Notes under the pieces: model-generated | The model's input: only the letters and a program-made list of their open reading frames with translations | Databases searched by the model: none | Told to the model about the DNA's origin: nothing | NCBI GenBank assembly: GCA_019671005.1 | Contig: CM033714.1 | Location: forward strand, 83,195,909 to 83,259,908 | Length of the DNA stretch: 64,000 nucleotides | Direction of reading: 5' to 3' | Source: Hibiscus mutabilis | Lineage: Eukaryota > Streptophyta > Magnoliopsida > Malvales > Malvaceae | Position numbers and translations under genes: made by a program | Part shown: piece by piece, positions 9,785 through 21,065 of the stretch | Layout: each line of letters begins with the position of its first letter | How positions within the stretch are numbered: the stretch's first letter is position 1

Positions 9785-10650
9785 TTAGGCTTTAGAGTTT
9801 AAAGAGTAACCTAGAAAAATAGCTTCAATACTTTTGGCATCAAATTTACCTAAATTATATTTTCCATTGTTTAAAACAAAACATTTACAACCAAAAGGGT
9901 GGAAATAACTAATATTATGCTTTTTGGATTTTAAAATCTCATAAGATGTTTTCTTCAAAATAGGCCTAATCATTACTCTATTAATTATATAGCAAGCCGT
10001 ATTAGTGGCTTCCGCCTAAAAATATTTCGGTAAGTATTTTCACGAAGCATGGTCCTAGCCATTTCTTCTAAAGTTCTATTTTTCCTCTCAACCACCCCAT
10101 TTTGTTGAGGAGTACGAGGAGCCGCAAAATTGTGGCTAATACCATTTTCATTACAAAAATATTCAAAACCTATATTTTGAAATTCGGTTCCATGATCACT
10201 TTTAACATGTGAAATTTTAAGATCAAGATCATTTTGGGTGATTTTTGAAAATGTGATAAATTTTTCTAAAGCCTCATCCTTAGTACTTAAGAAGAGAACC
10301 CAAGTGTATCTAGAATGGTCATCTACTAACACATATGCATATGACTTACTACCCAAGCTCATAGTCCTAATTGGTCCAAAGAGATCCATATGGATCAATT
10401 GTAAACATCTATTAGTAGAAACATCAGTAATGTTTTTAAATGAGGTTCTTTGTTGTTTACCCTTAGCACATGCATCACAAATTTTATCTTTAGAAAAATT
10501 TAGCTTAGGTAAAGCTCTTTCTAGATTTAGGGAAACCAATTTCTCTAAAACACTAATGCTAGCATGTCCTAGTTTCCTATGCCATAACCATGTATCATGT
10601 TCATTATGTGCCACAAAGCATGCATTGGATGTATGTATGTATGTCATCTA
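9785..10650 (-). pseudogene. SIRE-1 integrase
   Basis: A 220-codon open stretch (10647-9985) holds the pre-integrase zinc site (HRKLGH then CDACAKGK) and the three catalytic acidic residues in HMDLFGPIRT, KSDHGTEFQN and GVVERKNRTL. A frameshift precedes the C-terminal part (9973-9785; HPFGCKCFVLNN, IFLGYS). The order protease-integrase-RT identifies Ty1/Copia. The enzyme would join element cDNA to chromosomal DNA. Confidence 0.9.
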
Positions 10651-11035
10651 AATGCACCATGTAGATATTACCTATGCGATAACCTATGAACATTATCTTA
10701 TTAGTTTCAATGTTCATGATTTTACACCCATTAACATCAAATAGAACATTAAAACGCTTATCACAAAATTAACTAATGCTCAACAAATTATGTTAAAGAC
10801 CGTTTACATAAAGTACATTTTCAATAAAGATTGATGAGTGATTACCAATAGAGCCAATGCCTTCAATGTGGCCTTTGGAGTTGTCACCAAATGTCACCAC
10901 TCCTCCACTTTTTGGTTTGAGCTCCAAGAATATACTCTTGTCACCGGTCATGTGTCTTGAGCATCCACTATCAAGGTACCATGTGTTTTTGCTTGAAGCT
11001 TTGGCCTTGTAACAATGCTCCCCTACAAGCAAATA
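10651..11035 (-). pseudogene. SIRE-1 protease region
   Basis: The minus frame contains WYLDSGCSRHMTGD, the aspartic protease active-site DSG of Copia elements, then FGDNSKGHIEGIGSIGN. A stop near 10793 separates it from the region leading to integrase. It cleaves the Gag-Pol polyprotein. Confidence 0.85.
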
Positions 11036-11072
11036 ATTAATTATTGACTTTTGGTACCCAAATCATTTTGGG

Positions 11073-12590
11073 TCAATGAGTATTAGCTCCCAAAAACTTG
11101 GTTCCCTTAGGAATCCTAGGAGCAATAGCATTCATATTATTAGAAACAACAAGTTCCTTAGGAACCCATACACTCTTAACTCTTTTAGTTCTAGATTGCT
11201 TTTGAAAGCTTCTTTGTTTGAGGTTAAAAGGCTTTCTCTTAACATATTGGGTTTTTGAAGAACTTTTTTTTTCAAAAACACTTTTCCCAATAGTAAGAGA
11301 AGTTTTAAGATTATCCACCTCCTTTATGTGATAATCTTAAAAATCGAAAAGAAGTTTTTCTAAATCGAGATTTTTCTTTTTAAGCTCATTTGAAAGATTT
11401 ATCAAATATAAAACTTTATTTTCCAATTCTGAGTTAGCTTTTAAAAGATAATCATTTTGAGTTTTTAAATCGGAAGTAGTTTTCTTGTTTTTCAAAATTG
11501 ATTCTTTGAAATTTTCAACTAACTTATCGTAAACATCTTGCAACTCATCATATGCATCATACAATTCATCATAAGTAAGATTAAGAGATGATAAGTTACA
11601 GTTTACCATTTGGTCATTCTCAAAGGCAATGAGGCAAAGATTGGCCACCTCTTACTCCTCCTCCTCAGATGATTATTCATCACTCCAAGTGGCAAGTTGG
11701 GCCTTGAGCTTCTTCTTCTTCACGAAGCTCTTCTTTTTGAGTTGGGGACACTCGATTCGGATGTGCCCCGGCTTCTTGCACTCGTAACATATGAGTTGGC
11801 CATTCTTTTTTTCTTTGTCTTTGTTCTTGAAGTATCTCATTTGTTTGATTTCCTACCATGGTTGGACTTCATGAATAGAGTGAAGCGCTTGGCTAGCATG
11901 ACCATCTCTTCGTCTTCCTCCTCGCTTGAATTGCTCTCATCAAAGGAAGCTTCGAGAGAAATTGCAAGCTTCTTCTTTTCACTCTATTTATTCTCCACTT
12001 TCTTCTCTTTTTTCTTCTTCTCTTATTCCCTTCCTTGCTTCATAATCTCATGAGTAAGGAGGGTTCCAACAAGAGCATCAAGCTTGAGAATCTTCGAATC
12101 TCTAGCTTTGATGATTGTCGTTCTTTTGCTATCCCATGATTCTGAAAGAGAGTAGAAGAGCTTCCGAACTAACTTGTCTTCGGGAATGATCTCACCGAAT
12201 CCCTTGAAACCATTTATGATAACGTAAAAGAGGTCAAACATCTTCGTTATGCTCTCATTGGCCTCTATCTTAAAATTCTCATAACTAAGATTGAGAAGCC
12301 CGATCTTCGTCTCCTTGACATCGCTTGTCCCTTCATAGGTTGTCTCAAGTGTGTCCCATATTTCTTTTGTGCGTGAGATTGAGGACACTTTCGAGTAGAT
12401 GTACGGTCTAAGAGAGCAAAATAGAATGTGCAAGGCCTTTTCATTGACTTGCAATATTTTTGATCATCTTCACCCATTTCCACCTTTGTCTTTGGAATGA
12501 GTCTTCCTTCTCCATCTCTCTTCATAGGGATTGTTGGTTCATCTTCTACCACATCCCAAAGTAAGTAATCGTTGGACTTGATCAAAAGGT
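11073..12590 (-). pseudogene. SIRE-1 gag, 5' end missing
   Basis: Broken minus-strand frames carry the Copia gag core (IKSNDYLLWDVVED; KEIWDTLETTYEG; LVGTLLTHEIMKQG), then a lysine-rich stretch, a CCHC zinc knuckle (CYECKKPGHIRIEC, about 11735-11800), a long coiled coil (11648-11337) and a basic tail ending SVWVPKELV. The extended coiled-coil gag is typical of the SIRE lineage. The N-terminal ~45 codons, primer site and 5' LTR are gone: at about 12590 the sequence switches to Athila RT. Confidence 0.85.
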
Positions 12591-12605
12591 AGCGTCCAAT
12601 CTGGT
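12580..12605 (-). other. Junction of SIRE-1 gag and Athila-1 RT
   Basis: Right of about 12600 the minus strand encodes Athila RT ending PPDWTLPF; left of about 12585 it encodes Copia gag starting LIKSNDYLLW. The switch falls within a few bases around TTTTGATCAAGTCC. Both elements are on the same strand, one truncated at its 3' side and the other at its 5' side. A single deletion between them explains this. Confidence 0.75.
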
Positions 12606-13636
12606 GGAACGACAATGGGTGCCGAGGCGAGCTTTTCCTTTAGGGTTTCAAATGCTTGGGTGCAAGAGTCATCAAAATTGAATACTTTATCCTGTTCAAG
12701 CAAATTGCACAAGGGTTTAGTAATCTTAGAAAAATTATGAATGAACCTCTTGTATAAACCTGCATTTCCAAGAAAGCTTCGAATTCCTTTAACCGAACTT
12801 GGTGGGGGTAATCTCTCGATCACGTCCACCTTGGCTTTGTCTACTTCAATTCCCTTGGATGAAATCTTGTGGCCAAACACTATTCTTTCATCTACCATAA
12901 AATGGCACTTCTCCCTATTAATAACTAAATCGGTTTCTTCACATCTTGCCAACACCTTCTCTAAATTGCTGAGGCAACTATCGAAGTCATTACCAAAAAC
13001 GGAAAAATCATCCATGAAGATCTCAAGGAAGTCTTCGACCATGTCTGAAAAGAGTGCCATCATGCATCTTTGGAAGGTTGCTGGGGCGTTACACAATCCG
13101 AACATCATCATTCGAAAAGCATAAGTACCGTATGGGCATGTGAAGGTTGTCTTTTCTTGATCTTCTGGTGCTATGGCAATTTGATTGTAACCTGAATAGC
13201 CATCAAGAAAACAATAAAATGGTTTACCTGCAAGACGGTCAAGCATTTGATCAATAAAGGGTAATGAGAAGTGATCTTTCCTAGTGGCTTTGTTTAGCTT
13301 TCGATAATCCATACAATCCCTCCAACCGGTCACAGTCCTGGTTGGAATGAGTTCATTGTTTTCATTACTTACCACCGTTATACCTCCCTTTTTCGGTACA
13401 CATTGTACCGGACTTACCCATGCACTATCAGAGATAGGGTATATAATGTCGGCGTCAAGGCACTTGATGATTTCTTTCATTACAACCCCTTTCATGGCAT
13501 GATTCATTCTCCTCTGGGCCTCAACCAAAGGTTTGTGATCATCTTCCAACAAAATCTTGTGCATGCACACTGCCAGGCTAATTCCCTTCAAGTCGGCAAT
13601 TGTCCACCCTATTGCCTTCTTGTGTAGCATCAACAT
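12600..13636 (-). pseudogene. Athila-1 reverse transcriptase, truncated
   Basis: About 345 open codons with RT motifs in order: PVQCVPKKGG, CMDYRKLNKATRKDHF, FLDGYSGYNQI, GLCNAPATFQRCM, and the catalytic IFMDDFSVFG, then FLGNAGLYKRFI and the start of the thumb/RNase H linker. The FMDDF variant is characteristic of Athila. It is separated from the upstream protease frame by a single TAG (CAG-to-TAG in ...KL-stop-PEQEK). RNase H, integrase and the 3' LTR are absent because of the junction at about 12590. Confidence 0.9.
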
Positions 13637-13663
13637 TTTGATCAGCTTCTTTTCCTGCTCAGG

Positions 13664-15025
13664 CTATAACTTAGAGGAAATAATTACAGGCAATGTATTA
13701 TCGGTTCCCAAGTAAGCATATTTTAGTTGCCCTGGCAATTGTTTCAACTTAAGAATCGGTGGTTGTTCAATGGAGGGCTTTTCGAGTTTACCTTCCTTAC
13801 CTGAGTAATCCAGTGGTTCAAAGTATGTACCTGGTCGATTGACTAACCAATTTGCCTCTTTTTGTTGTTCCTCATCGATCGGTTCTTCATACTCCTCAGG
13901 TTCCTCTTGATCGGTAATGTGGTTGCCGAGGCAACTAAATTCCTTGTCGAAGTTAAACTCTGCCGTGGCATGAAGAAGTTGGCATTCTTCTGGATTATCG
14001 GCATGCCTTAGTGTTTGGAACACATTTAGTTTAACTTGCTGGTCATTCACCCTCATTGTGAGTTCTCCCTTTTCAATATCGATCAAGGTTTTCCCTGTTG
14101 CTAGGAAGGGTCTCCCGAGAATGATAGGTGCATGCTCATCTACTTCACAATCCAAAACAATAAAGTCAGCGGGAAAAATAAATTTATCAACTTTTACCAG
14201 TATGCCTTCGATTTTTCCCTCTGGATGCACATAGGATCTGTCGGCTAGCCATAGCATAACTGTTGTAGGTCTCGCCTTCCCGATTCCTAGTTTCTGGAAA
14301 ATAGATTTAGGCATCAAGTTTATGCTTGCTCCAAGGTCACATAATGATTTCCCGACACAGTGGTTTCCAATGGAACAAGGTATTGTGAAACTTTCGGTAT
14401 CCTTCAACTTGGGTGGCATGCGATTGTGCAACATGGCCATGCATCCCTCTGTTGCGGCAATTGTTTCAAACTCTCCTAGCCTTGTTCTCTTGGACACAAT
14501 GTCTTTAAGAAACTTGACATAGTTAGGCATTTGTTCAATTGCTTCAACCAATGGCAAGTTGATGTGGACTTGCTTTAGGATATCAAGAAACTTCTTGAAT
14601 TGATATTCTTGTTTTTTTCGCTTCAACCTTTGTGGGAATGGTGGTGGAAGTCGGATATCTTCGATCCTTTCATTGGTCTGGAACCTGATTGACGGCATTG
14701 CCAAGGTATCTGAAGTTGTCGAGGCATTATCAAATGGGGTTGCCGTGGCATCCTTATCGCCGGTTGCCGAGGCATGCTTATTGCTGGTTGCCACAACAAT
14801 TCTTGGTTCAGCATCTGAGGCTTTGCCGCTGGGTTCATCTTGATCTTTTTGTGGAGTTTTGTTTGGTGAGCGAGCTTGAGCCTCTTTAAGTTGTTGGCCA
14901 CTTCTAGTGGTGATCGCCTTACATTGCTCATGGCCAGTTCCTCTTGCGACTTCAGTATCGCTAGGTAAACCTCCTTGCGGTCTAGTATTCAGGTTTTGAG
15001 CAAATTGTCTGACTTGATTTTCCAA
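13664..15025 (-). CDS. Athila-1 gag C-terminus and protease frame
   Basis: A 453-codon open frame. It begins with a linker (MENQVRQFAQNL, AITTRSGQQL) and an Ala/Thr-rich stretch encoded by GTTGCC-like repeats. Then come RLPPPFPQRLKRKK, FLDILKQVHINLPL, and the protease site LCDLGASINLMP, with APIILGRPFLAT downstream. The end LKQLPGQLKYAYLG is an Athila hallmark just before RT. The active-site triplet reads DLG, the form I expect in Athila. The frame is open here, but the upstream gag connection is broken (15026-15435). Confidence 0.88.
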   Translation of the reverse strand: MENQVRQFAQNLNTRPQGGLPSDTEVARGTGHEQCKAITTRSGQQLKEAQARSPNKTPQKDQDEPSGKASDAEPRIVVATSNKHASATGDKDATATPFDNASTTSDTLAMPSIRFQTNERIEDIRLPPPFPQRLKRKKQEYQFKKFLDILKQVHINLPLVEAIEQMPNYVKFLKDIVSKRTRLGEFETIAATEGCMAMLHNRMPPKLKDTESFTIPCSIGNHCVGKSLCDLGASINLMPKSIFQKLGIGKARPTTVMLWLADRSYVHPEGKIEGILVKVDKFIFPADFIVLDCEVDEHAPIILGRPFLATGKTLIDIEKGELTMRVNDQQVKLNVFQTLRHADNPEECQLLHATAEFNFDKEFSCLGNHITDQEEPEEYEEPIDEEQQKEANWLVNRPGTYFEPLDYSGKEGKLEKPSIEQPPILKLKQLPGQLKYAYLGTDNTLPVIISSKL

Positions 15026-15435
15026 TGATTTGATTGCCGCCTCTTAGTTTTGCAATCTCATATCGGTCCTGTTAATAAAAGCATCAGTTCTTTTTATGAA
15101 GTTACTGTTCTTAGCCATATAAGATTCGATTTTCAACATAAAAGCATTGAGAGAATTTTCCAAAAAACTAGATGTTGTCGGTTGTTGCTGCGGCAACTGT
15201 TGCCGTGGCATATTCTATTGGAATCCCGATACTTGTGCATTCTGATAGTTCTAGTTTAGAGTATTGTTGGGATTACTCCATAAAAAATTTGGGTGCTTCT
15301 TCCAAGCTGGATTGTATGTGTTGGACATCACATTGTTGTTCTGGTTGTAATTCCCCACATAAAAGCTGGATTTCGGATTCTGCATACATTCAGAAGAATC
15401 ATGGTTACCACCACATAACTCACAAAAGGAATCAA
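15026..15435 (-). pseudogene. Athila-1 gag-protease link, frame-broken
   Basis: Between the gag stop at 15436 and the protease frame the minus strand is full of stops in all frames. Fragments of coding character remain (a Cys/His-rich patch near 15330-15420 that could be the zinc knuckle). I infer small indels in an originally continuous gag. Confidence 0.55.
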
Positions 15436-16386
15436 TTACCTTGACCTCTGTGTGTTGTTTGGTTTTTGCATGTTCTGGGCCATCTTGGTTAAAGCGGCCA
15501 ATTGTGCCGAAATTGAGTCTGATGATCCTAGTTCATGTATTGTGGCTTGGCGTCTAACTCCCCCTCTTCCAGCAGAGGGGAATTGATAATCATTCTTGGC
15601 AAGCCTGTTTAGAATTTGCAATGCTTCCTCCGGAAACTTATCTAGGAGTATGCCATTTGCCGAGGTATCTAGCATCATCCTTGTTGGTGTATTCACAGCG
15701 TTGTAAAACATTGTTACTTGTGTCCACACTGGGAATCCATATAGGGGGCATTTGTGTAGAAGTTCTCTATATCGCTCCCAAGCCTCGTACATGGATTCAT
15801 CATCTACCTGCCGAAAAGAAGTAATTTTGTTACGAAGCTTATCAGTCAAATTTGTAGGATTAAATCGAGTAAGGAAATCACGACAAAGATCGGTCCAAGA
15901 TCCTATTGATCCAACAGGAATACTATTCAACCATGCTTTCACCCTATCCCTCAGTGAATAGGGGAATAATCTTAGTCGTAAAACATCGGGGGTGACTCCT
16001 TGTATTTTGAACGAGTTGCAAATCTCGAGGAAAGATTTAAGATGTTGTCGTGCATCTTCAGTTGCTGAGCTGCCAAATTGACCAATTGTGTTGATCATAT
16101 TAAACATCACCGGTTTCAACTCAAAGTGGTCGGCTTCAATTTTAGGCGCAACAACTCCTGGATTAAGTCCATCAAGATCTTCTTCAAGATAGTCTTGAAT
16201 AGTTCTGTTTCGTGCAAGAATCACTCCTCCTCCTGCTGGAACATCTTGATTCATATTACCGTCTTGATTAGCCATTACTACTCTTAACCTTCGTCTAAGT
16301 CTTTGCAAGGTTCGTTCGATTTCTGGATCAAAGGGATATTCTGGTGTAATTGGTCTTGCCCTGGTCATATACCAATGCAAAACCAA
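15436..16386 (-). CDS. Athila-1 gag
   Basis: Open frame of 316 codons. The likely start is the internal Met of MTRARPITPEYPFDPEIE, since the first six residues look like leader. The capsid core shows HFELKPVMFNMI, EDARQHLKSFLEICNSF, LRLRLFPYSLRDRVKAWLNS, DFLTRFNPTNLTDKLRN and WERYRELLHKCPLYGFP, the standard Athila gag series. It would assemble the element's particle in the cytoplasm. It lies about 80 bases from the primer site. It is open, but without the rest of gag-pol the element cannot act alone. Confidence 0.92.
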   Translation of the reverse strand: MVLHWYMTRARPITPEYPFDPEIERTLQRLRRRLRVVMANQDGNMNQDVPAGGGVILARNRTIQDYLEEDLDGLNPGVVAPKIEADHFELKPVMFNMINTIGQFGSSATEDARQHLKSFLEICNSFKIQGVTPDVLRLRLFPYSLRDRVKAWLNSIPVGSIGSWTDLCRDFLTRFNPTNLTDKLRNKITSFRQVDDESMYEAWERYRELLHKCPLYGFPVWTQVTMFYNAVNTPTRMMLDTSANGILLDKFPEEALQILNRLAKNDYQFPSAGRGGVRRQATIHELGSSDSISAQLAALTKMAQNMQKPNNTQRSR

Positions 16387-16465
16387 TGTTTGTTAACCAT
16401 TTGAATCTTAAACAAGAAAAGTAAAAAAAAGTGCAAGAAAATAAAAACAAAGTTGCTATTGACAA

Positions 16466-16483
16466 TCCCCGGCAATGGCGCCA
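16466..16483 (-). promoter_or_regulatory. Athila-1 primer binding site, tRNA-Asp
   Basis: The minus strand reads TGGCGCCATTGCCGGGGA. This complements the 3' end of plant tRNA-Asp (TCCCCGGCAACGGCGCCA) with one mismatch and is the known Athila primer site. It lies six bases inside the LTR. Confidence 0.9.
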
Positions 16484-16774
16484 AAAACTTGTTGCGCGTA
16501 ATAAGTGCTCCGCAATTGTGCAAGTGTACATGTCGCAAGTTATAGTATAAAAGATATCGTCTCCACAGTGACTGGTGCCACTTCTAGAATCTAATCTCTT
16601 GCACTGTAAAAAGTAAAAACACAAGTAGAAGATTATATGAGTTTAACTAATAACTAAACTAGAAAGCAATAAAGTAAAAGATGATGTAATTAAATGAGAG
16701 AATAGGCCAGGTTATCATGAGTTGAGGAGTGATAGCCGATTGATCGTCTTGGTAAAAGAGTGCAAGGGCAACTC

Positions 16775-16870
16775 AGTTGCCGTGTCAACTTGCACAATGG
16801 AGTTGCCTTGGCAACTAATCGATGGTTGCCTGGGCGACTAGCTGGGCAACTACTTGGGCGTCTGGGCAGC
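16775..16870. repeat. GTTGCC/GGCAAC palindromes in Athila-1 LTR
   Basis: Four closely spaced copies of an imperfect palindrome of the form AGTTGCCNNGGCAACT, including 16800-16817. The lone Athila LTR has the same series at 22635-22720. A further three copies lie in the 36-base array near the other end of each LTR. Confidence 0.7.
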
Positions 16871-17702
16871 AACTTCAAGGTTCGGCAGAGCGTTCTTCAT
16901 TGGTTTCTTCTTATCCCTAAGTCGAAACTCTAGCTACTTGTGCATGCCTTGATAATACATCCCCGCGTGAATCAAGGGTGAACAGCAACCAATCTTGCGC
17001 TCCTCTTAGCCGTTGAAATCCTTAACTTATTCCTAAGCCGGATTAATCTTCATCATCAATAGATCGAATAAAGAACATACTCATTTGTTTCTTGAATCTA
17101 ACTCTCTTGATATTAGATAAATAGATGAAGTTACGAGATCCTCTCCCCATTCACTCGCAAACAAGAATAAGAACCAAGAATGAATAAACCTTGAATAGAA
17201 AAGTGCAAACTCTTATTACCTAAACAAAATCCAATTGTTTCTCACAACCACAAAACACAATAACCTTAGCCAAATAGATTTAGTTCATGGGTAGGTTCCA
17301 AAGAAACACAAGAATAAGAATTCCTAGCATAAACCTAATAGAACAAGGAAAGAAAAAGATGAAGAATGGATGAAGCCTTGTTGTCGAGATCTCCCCCTTT
17401 GATCTTATCGAAAATTCTCTCTTCTCTCCCCCTTGGAGTTGACGACATGACCTTTAATTTATAGGGCTAGGTCAAAGTCTTTTTTGAGGAGGAAGTTAAG
17501 CTGGAATTAAATTATCTTTAAAGAATATAATTCTTTATTATATTTAAATTCCTTCTAGAACTTCTCTTATCTTCTTGGGATTTAATTTCTCTTTAACCTC
17601 TTCATGGAAATCAAACTCCTTTGGGATTTAACTTTGCTCCACGTCATCTTGGGCTTATCTACTCATCAATTTCGACTACCATATCATCTTATTCCTTGTC
17701 GA

Positions 17703-17800
17703 AAATTGCCTTGGCAACTAGCTCAGCATCTCCTTCATGCATTGCCCTGGCAACTAGCTCGACATCTCCTTCATGCATTGCCCTGGCAACTAGTTCCAGC
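17703..17800. repeat. 36-bp tandem repeat in Athila-1 LTR
   Basis: Nearly three units with core CATTGCCCTGGCAACTAGCT and a CTTCATG spacer, each 36 bases and each centred on the TTGCC-NN-GGCAA palindrome. The lone LTR repeats it at 23578-23690. Confidence 0.8.
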
Positions 17801-17995
17801 CTTGTTTAGGCAAGTGATTCTGCACACACACAAAAGCACACCAAAGCAGCATTTTTTTCCACAAAAATCACCAAGTTATGTAATCAAGCTCAACGGTGGA
17901 AAGAAACATGAATTAATGCATGAATGACTTATTATGCAACTAATATGAGCATGAGTAAAAAGGGTAATAAAAATATTACTTTTGAACACTTATTA

Positions 17996-20525
17996 ATCGT
18001 GCCCCTATGAAACGGGCACACGATTCTAAATTAATCACATTAATTTAGCCTAATTCTAATATAAAACTAACCCTATTAATCTAAAGCCCAAACCCACTAA
18101 AATTAGGTCCAAAAACTAGAAGCCCAAAACCCAAACTACTAAAACTAAGAACTTGGCCAAGCCCATGAGAACAAGAACACCTAATATGTTAATAAAATAT
18201 TATATAGATTAAAACCAAATTAAGTATATTAAAAGAAAATGTATATTACACAAAATATTAAAACCTTTTAGTACATATATACTAGAAGATATACATATTA
18301 TAGATTTTAAAGAATTAGATACTTTTGAAAATTATAACCCCTTTTTTAATTAAACATAAAATATATTGTGAAACATATATTATATTATGTGGAAATTATG
18401 GGCTAAATGTATCATAAAAACTTTACGTTAAATATATTATATACATGGATATTATATGCACTTTATATAACTATGCATGTGTTATAAACCCTTAAAACAT
18501 AGCTATATATATATGTATCATGTATCATCATAAACATTACATAAAACACACATCGAAAACAACCATTCCAAATAAATATTTACCAAACATACCAAAACAA
18601 CAAATTTAAATAAATATAAACAACAATAACATGTGCCAATTATTAAAATTAAATGCATGAAAATATAGGGATTAAACACTGGAAAGGACCGTATTGAAAA
18701 GAAATAAAATTTCGAGGCTCGATTAAAAGGAAAAGGGGACGTAATTGTAAGAAAATACAAAGTTACAAGGTCTCGAGTTGTGATTAAAGAAGGCAGAATG
18801 GCCTCGGGCCAATTTCTGGAACGCGGAAGGACTATTAGCGTTATTTGGACTTGCAGAAGGGCTAAACCTGTGATTAAAATAGGGTGGAAGTCCTTATTAT
18901 GCCTTTTCACCATTTTTAAAACGTAAAAACTTTATAAAACCCTTTTATTTCAGATAGTTACCCTTTTTGTCAAAAAAGGACTAAACTCTTATAAATCATC
19001 CTTCTGGTTCATCTGGGCTCATCATGAACCCAGATTCTGGTTGTACTCCGCCACAATTCCCAGAAACCGACCACTGAGCCATCGTGCCAGCCATCGTTCA
19101 ATGGTGGCCGGCGACCTCAAACCTAGCAAAAACTCCATTTTCTCGTTTGAAAACCAAATCGGAGACCAATCTCTCACAAAAACCTTGAAAAACCTTTTGA
19201 TTTTAAAAAAAGAGGCCCTAACAAGACTCCCTTTGATCTTTTCTCTCTCATCTCACCGTGTCGAACCCCGAAAGGATGACAGGCTTATCGACGAGGAATA
19301 AAAATCTAGCCTGAGAGTGACTCTGTAGGTAAGCCAATCACGACCCTAACCTATTTTTTTAATATGCTATGATACTGAAATATGAAAAAGAAGGAGATTT
19401 ACCTCAAATCGAGGGTTTTTTGCTGTGTATTGATTCTCTGAAATTTCCCCCAGAATGCTTCATTTTCTCCCTAGGGTTGCAAGGTTGGGGCTCTGATTTA
19501 TATAGCCCGAAATTATATGCATTAGAAAATAATAAAAACTCTCAAAATCCCTATTGGCTACTGCATTTTGTGTTTGTATTCATACGCCGATTCTAAAATG
19601 TTTCCTTGTCCCCTGTATTTGCTAATGATTCTCTGATTTTTCTGATTTCTTTGTTGCATGTGAACAATCGATTGAGGAATGAGGGATCAGAGGAGGGGAC
19701 CAGAGGGCTAGCTGGTGTGGCTGTTGAAGTGGCCCTGATGTGGCGAGGCAGCGGTGAATTGGCAAATACATGACCTTGCTGCGGCCATCGTGGTGGTGAA
19801 CGTGGCATGGAAGAAGCTGAGAGATGGAGCGGTTGAGCTGCACGCACACGTGGATGATGCCAAGGGTCACGCATGAGGTGCGTGGGAAAATTGGATGGAC
19901 ACTCCTTCAATTGTGGGTCGTTCCATAAGATCTGGATCCAACAGTGAGGATGTTGGCGACTGCAACCAAGGGACACCAGATTAGGGCTAGGGTTTGGTGT
20001 AATTAAAAGAACTCTAGGCATTTTCTTTTTAAATGTAAATAGACTGTATAATATAAAGACTTGGACCATTTTATTTATTTAGTGGGCTGTTGCTTATAAT
20101 TTCATACTGGTTTAAATAAAAAATGGGTTTTTATTTAACTGATTAGTTTACATATGAGCTTTTAGTTAACTGATTAGTTTATATATATATATGTTCCTTG
20201 TATTTCAGTTATAATATATAATATAATAACTTAAATGATAGATATGTTAATAACATTAATGGTAGTAACAATATTGATAACAGAAAAAAAACACTAAGAA
20301 GGATAAACCAAAATACATTAATAATGTTTTGAATTAAACAGCTCATAAAAAAAACATAACTTAGTAACTTAATATAAAAAAATAGTACTAATAAATTTTG
20401 CCTTTTGTCTTTGGATATGACTTAATAGTCACATACATACTAAGATTAAAAAACCCCGCAATAGTATATAAGCCCATTATGAAACGAAATAGAAAGAGTT
20501 ATCCCAAACAAAATTAGTGATTACA
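17996..20525 (-). mobile_element. Tat-2 3' LTR, left part lost
   Basis: Matches 35006-37140 of the Tat-2 5' LTR (about 14 differences in 370 bases by eye, plus a ~35-base indel near 35130) and then continues ~390 bases further to ATTACA at 20525, where a polypurine tract follows. The first ~1.2 kb of the LTR are missing because Athila-1 inserted here and the far side was deleted. A sense TATATAAA is at 19497-19504. Confidence 0.9.
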
Positions 20526-20540
20526 GCTGCCCCTCTTTGC
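20526..20540 (-). promoter_or_regulatory. Polypurine tract of Tat-2
   Basis: The minus strand reads GCAAAGAGGGGCAGC, directly followed by the LTR start TGTAAT. Confidence 0.85.
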
Positions 20541-20689
20541 TTGTGCTTGTGGAGCAAGAATAAAGCAAAGACCATAAACACTAATTTTGTCCTACTTCCC
20601 TATTTGAAGGTTGTGAGCTGCGAGTTCCTCCTATATAGAACTGTTCACTCTTCCTTTCCCTATAGTATGGAGCTATGAGTGTATACCTC

Positions 20690-21065
20690 TTTTGCCCCTA
20701 AAGTCATTGAGATGCGGGTATTTGCCCCTTTTCGCTCTAAAACCCTAAGCAGTGAGTATCTACCTCCTTTGCTCGATGGTTCTAATACGGTGAGTTTGAA
20801 TTCCTTCACCTTCTTCAATTTGAAAACTCTGAACTATGAGTATCTGCCTCATCTGCTCGGTAGTTCTAATATGACGAGTTTGAAGTCCATCGCCTTCTTC
20901 AATCTGAAAACTCCAAACTATGAGTATTTGTCTCCTTCGCTCGAAAAATATAATATGGCGAGTTTGAAGTCATTCCCCTTCTTCAATCTGAAAACTCCGA
21001 ACTATGAGTATCTATCTCATTCTCTCTGAAACTCTAATATGGCGAGTTTGAAATCCTTCGCCTGA
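20690..21065 (-). repeat. 84-bp minisatellite in Tat-2 3' UTR
   Basis: Four units starting near 20748, 20832, 20916 and 21000, spacing exactly 84 bases, each with AACTATGAGTATCT-like and TTCTTCAATCTGAAAACTCC-like blocks. Since 84 is a multiple of three, a 116-codon frame runs through on the plus strand (antisense to the element); I regard it as a by-product. It occupies the same slot as the 36-base array of Tat-1 and the 34/68-base array of Tat-3. Confidence 0.85.

Larger units (their letters stand above)
16490..17995 (-). mobile_element. Athila-1 5' LTR
   Basis: TGTTGCGCG at 16490 to CTTATTA at 17995 (TGATAAGTG expected on the minus strand; its last CA is mutated to TA). About 1.5 kb, matched by the lone LTR at 22423-23890. 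It sits next to the primer site, so it is the 5' LTR of a minus-strand element. The right edge is inserted in the Tat-2 3' LTR: 17996 onward continues the Tat-2 LTR at the point matching about 35005. Confidence 0.9.

Noticed and set aside
11697..12053. 118-codon plus-strand hydrophobic ORF with membrane-like segments
   Set aside because: Antisense of the Lys/Glu-rich coiled-coil part of SIRE-1 gag; antisense of charged codons gives Leu/Phe-rich frames.
14322..14931. Alternative frames overlapping the Athila protease
   Set aside because: The 453-codon minus frame has the protease and Athila linker motifs; overlapping frames are shadows.
20679..21029. 116-codon plus-strand ORF with repeated peptide
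   Set aside because: Created by the 84-bp tandem repeat (a multiple of three). Antisense to the element and without homologous open frame in Tat-1 or Tat-3.
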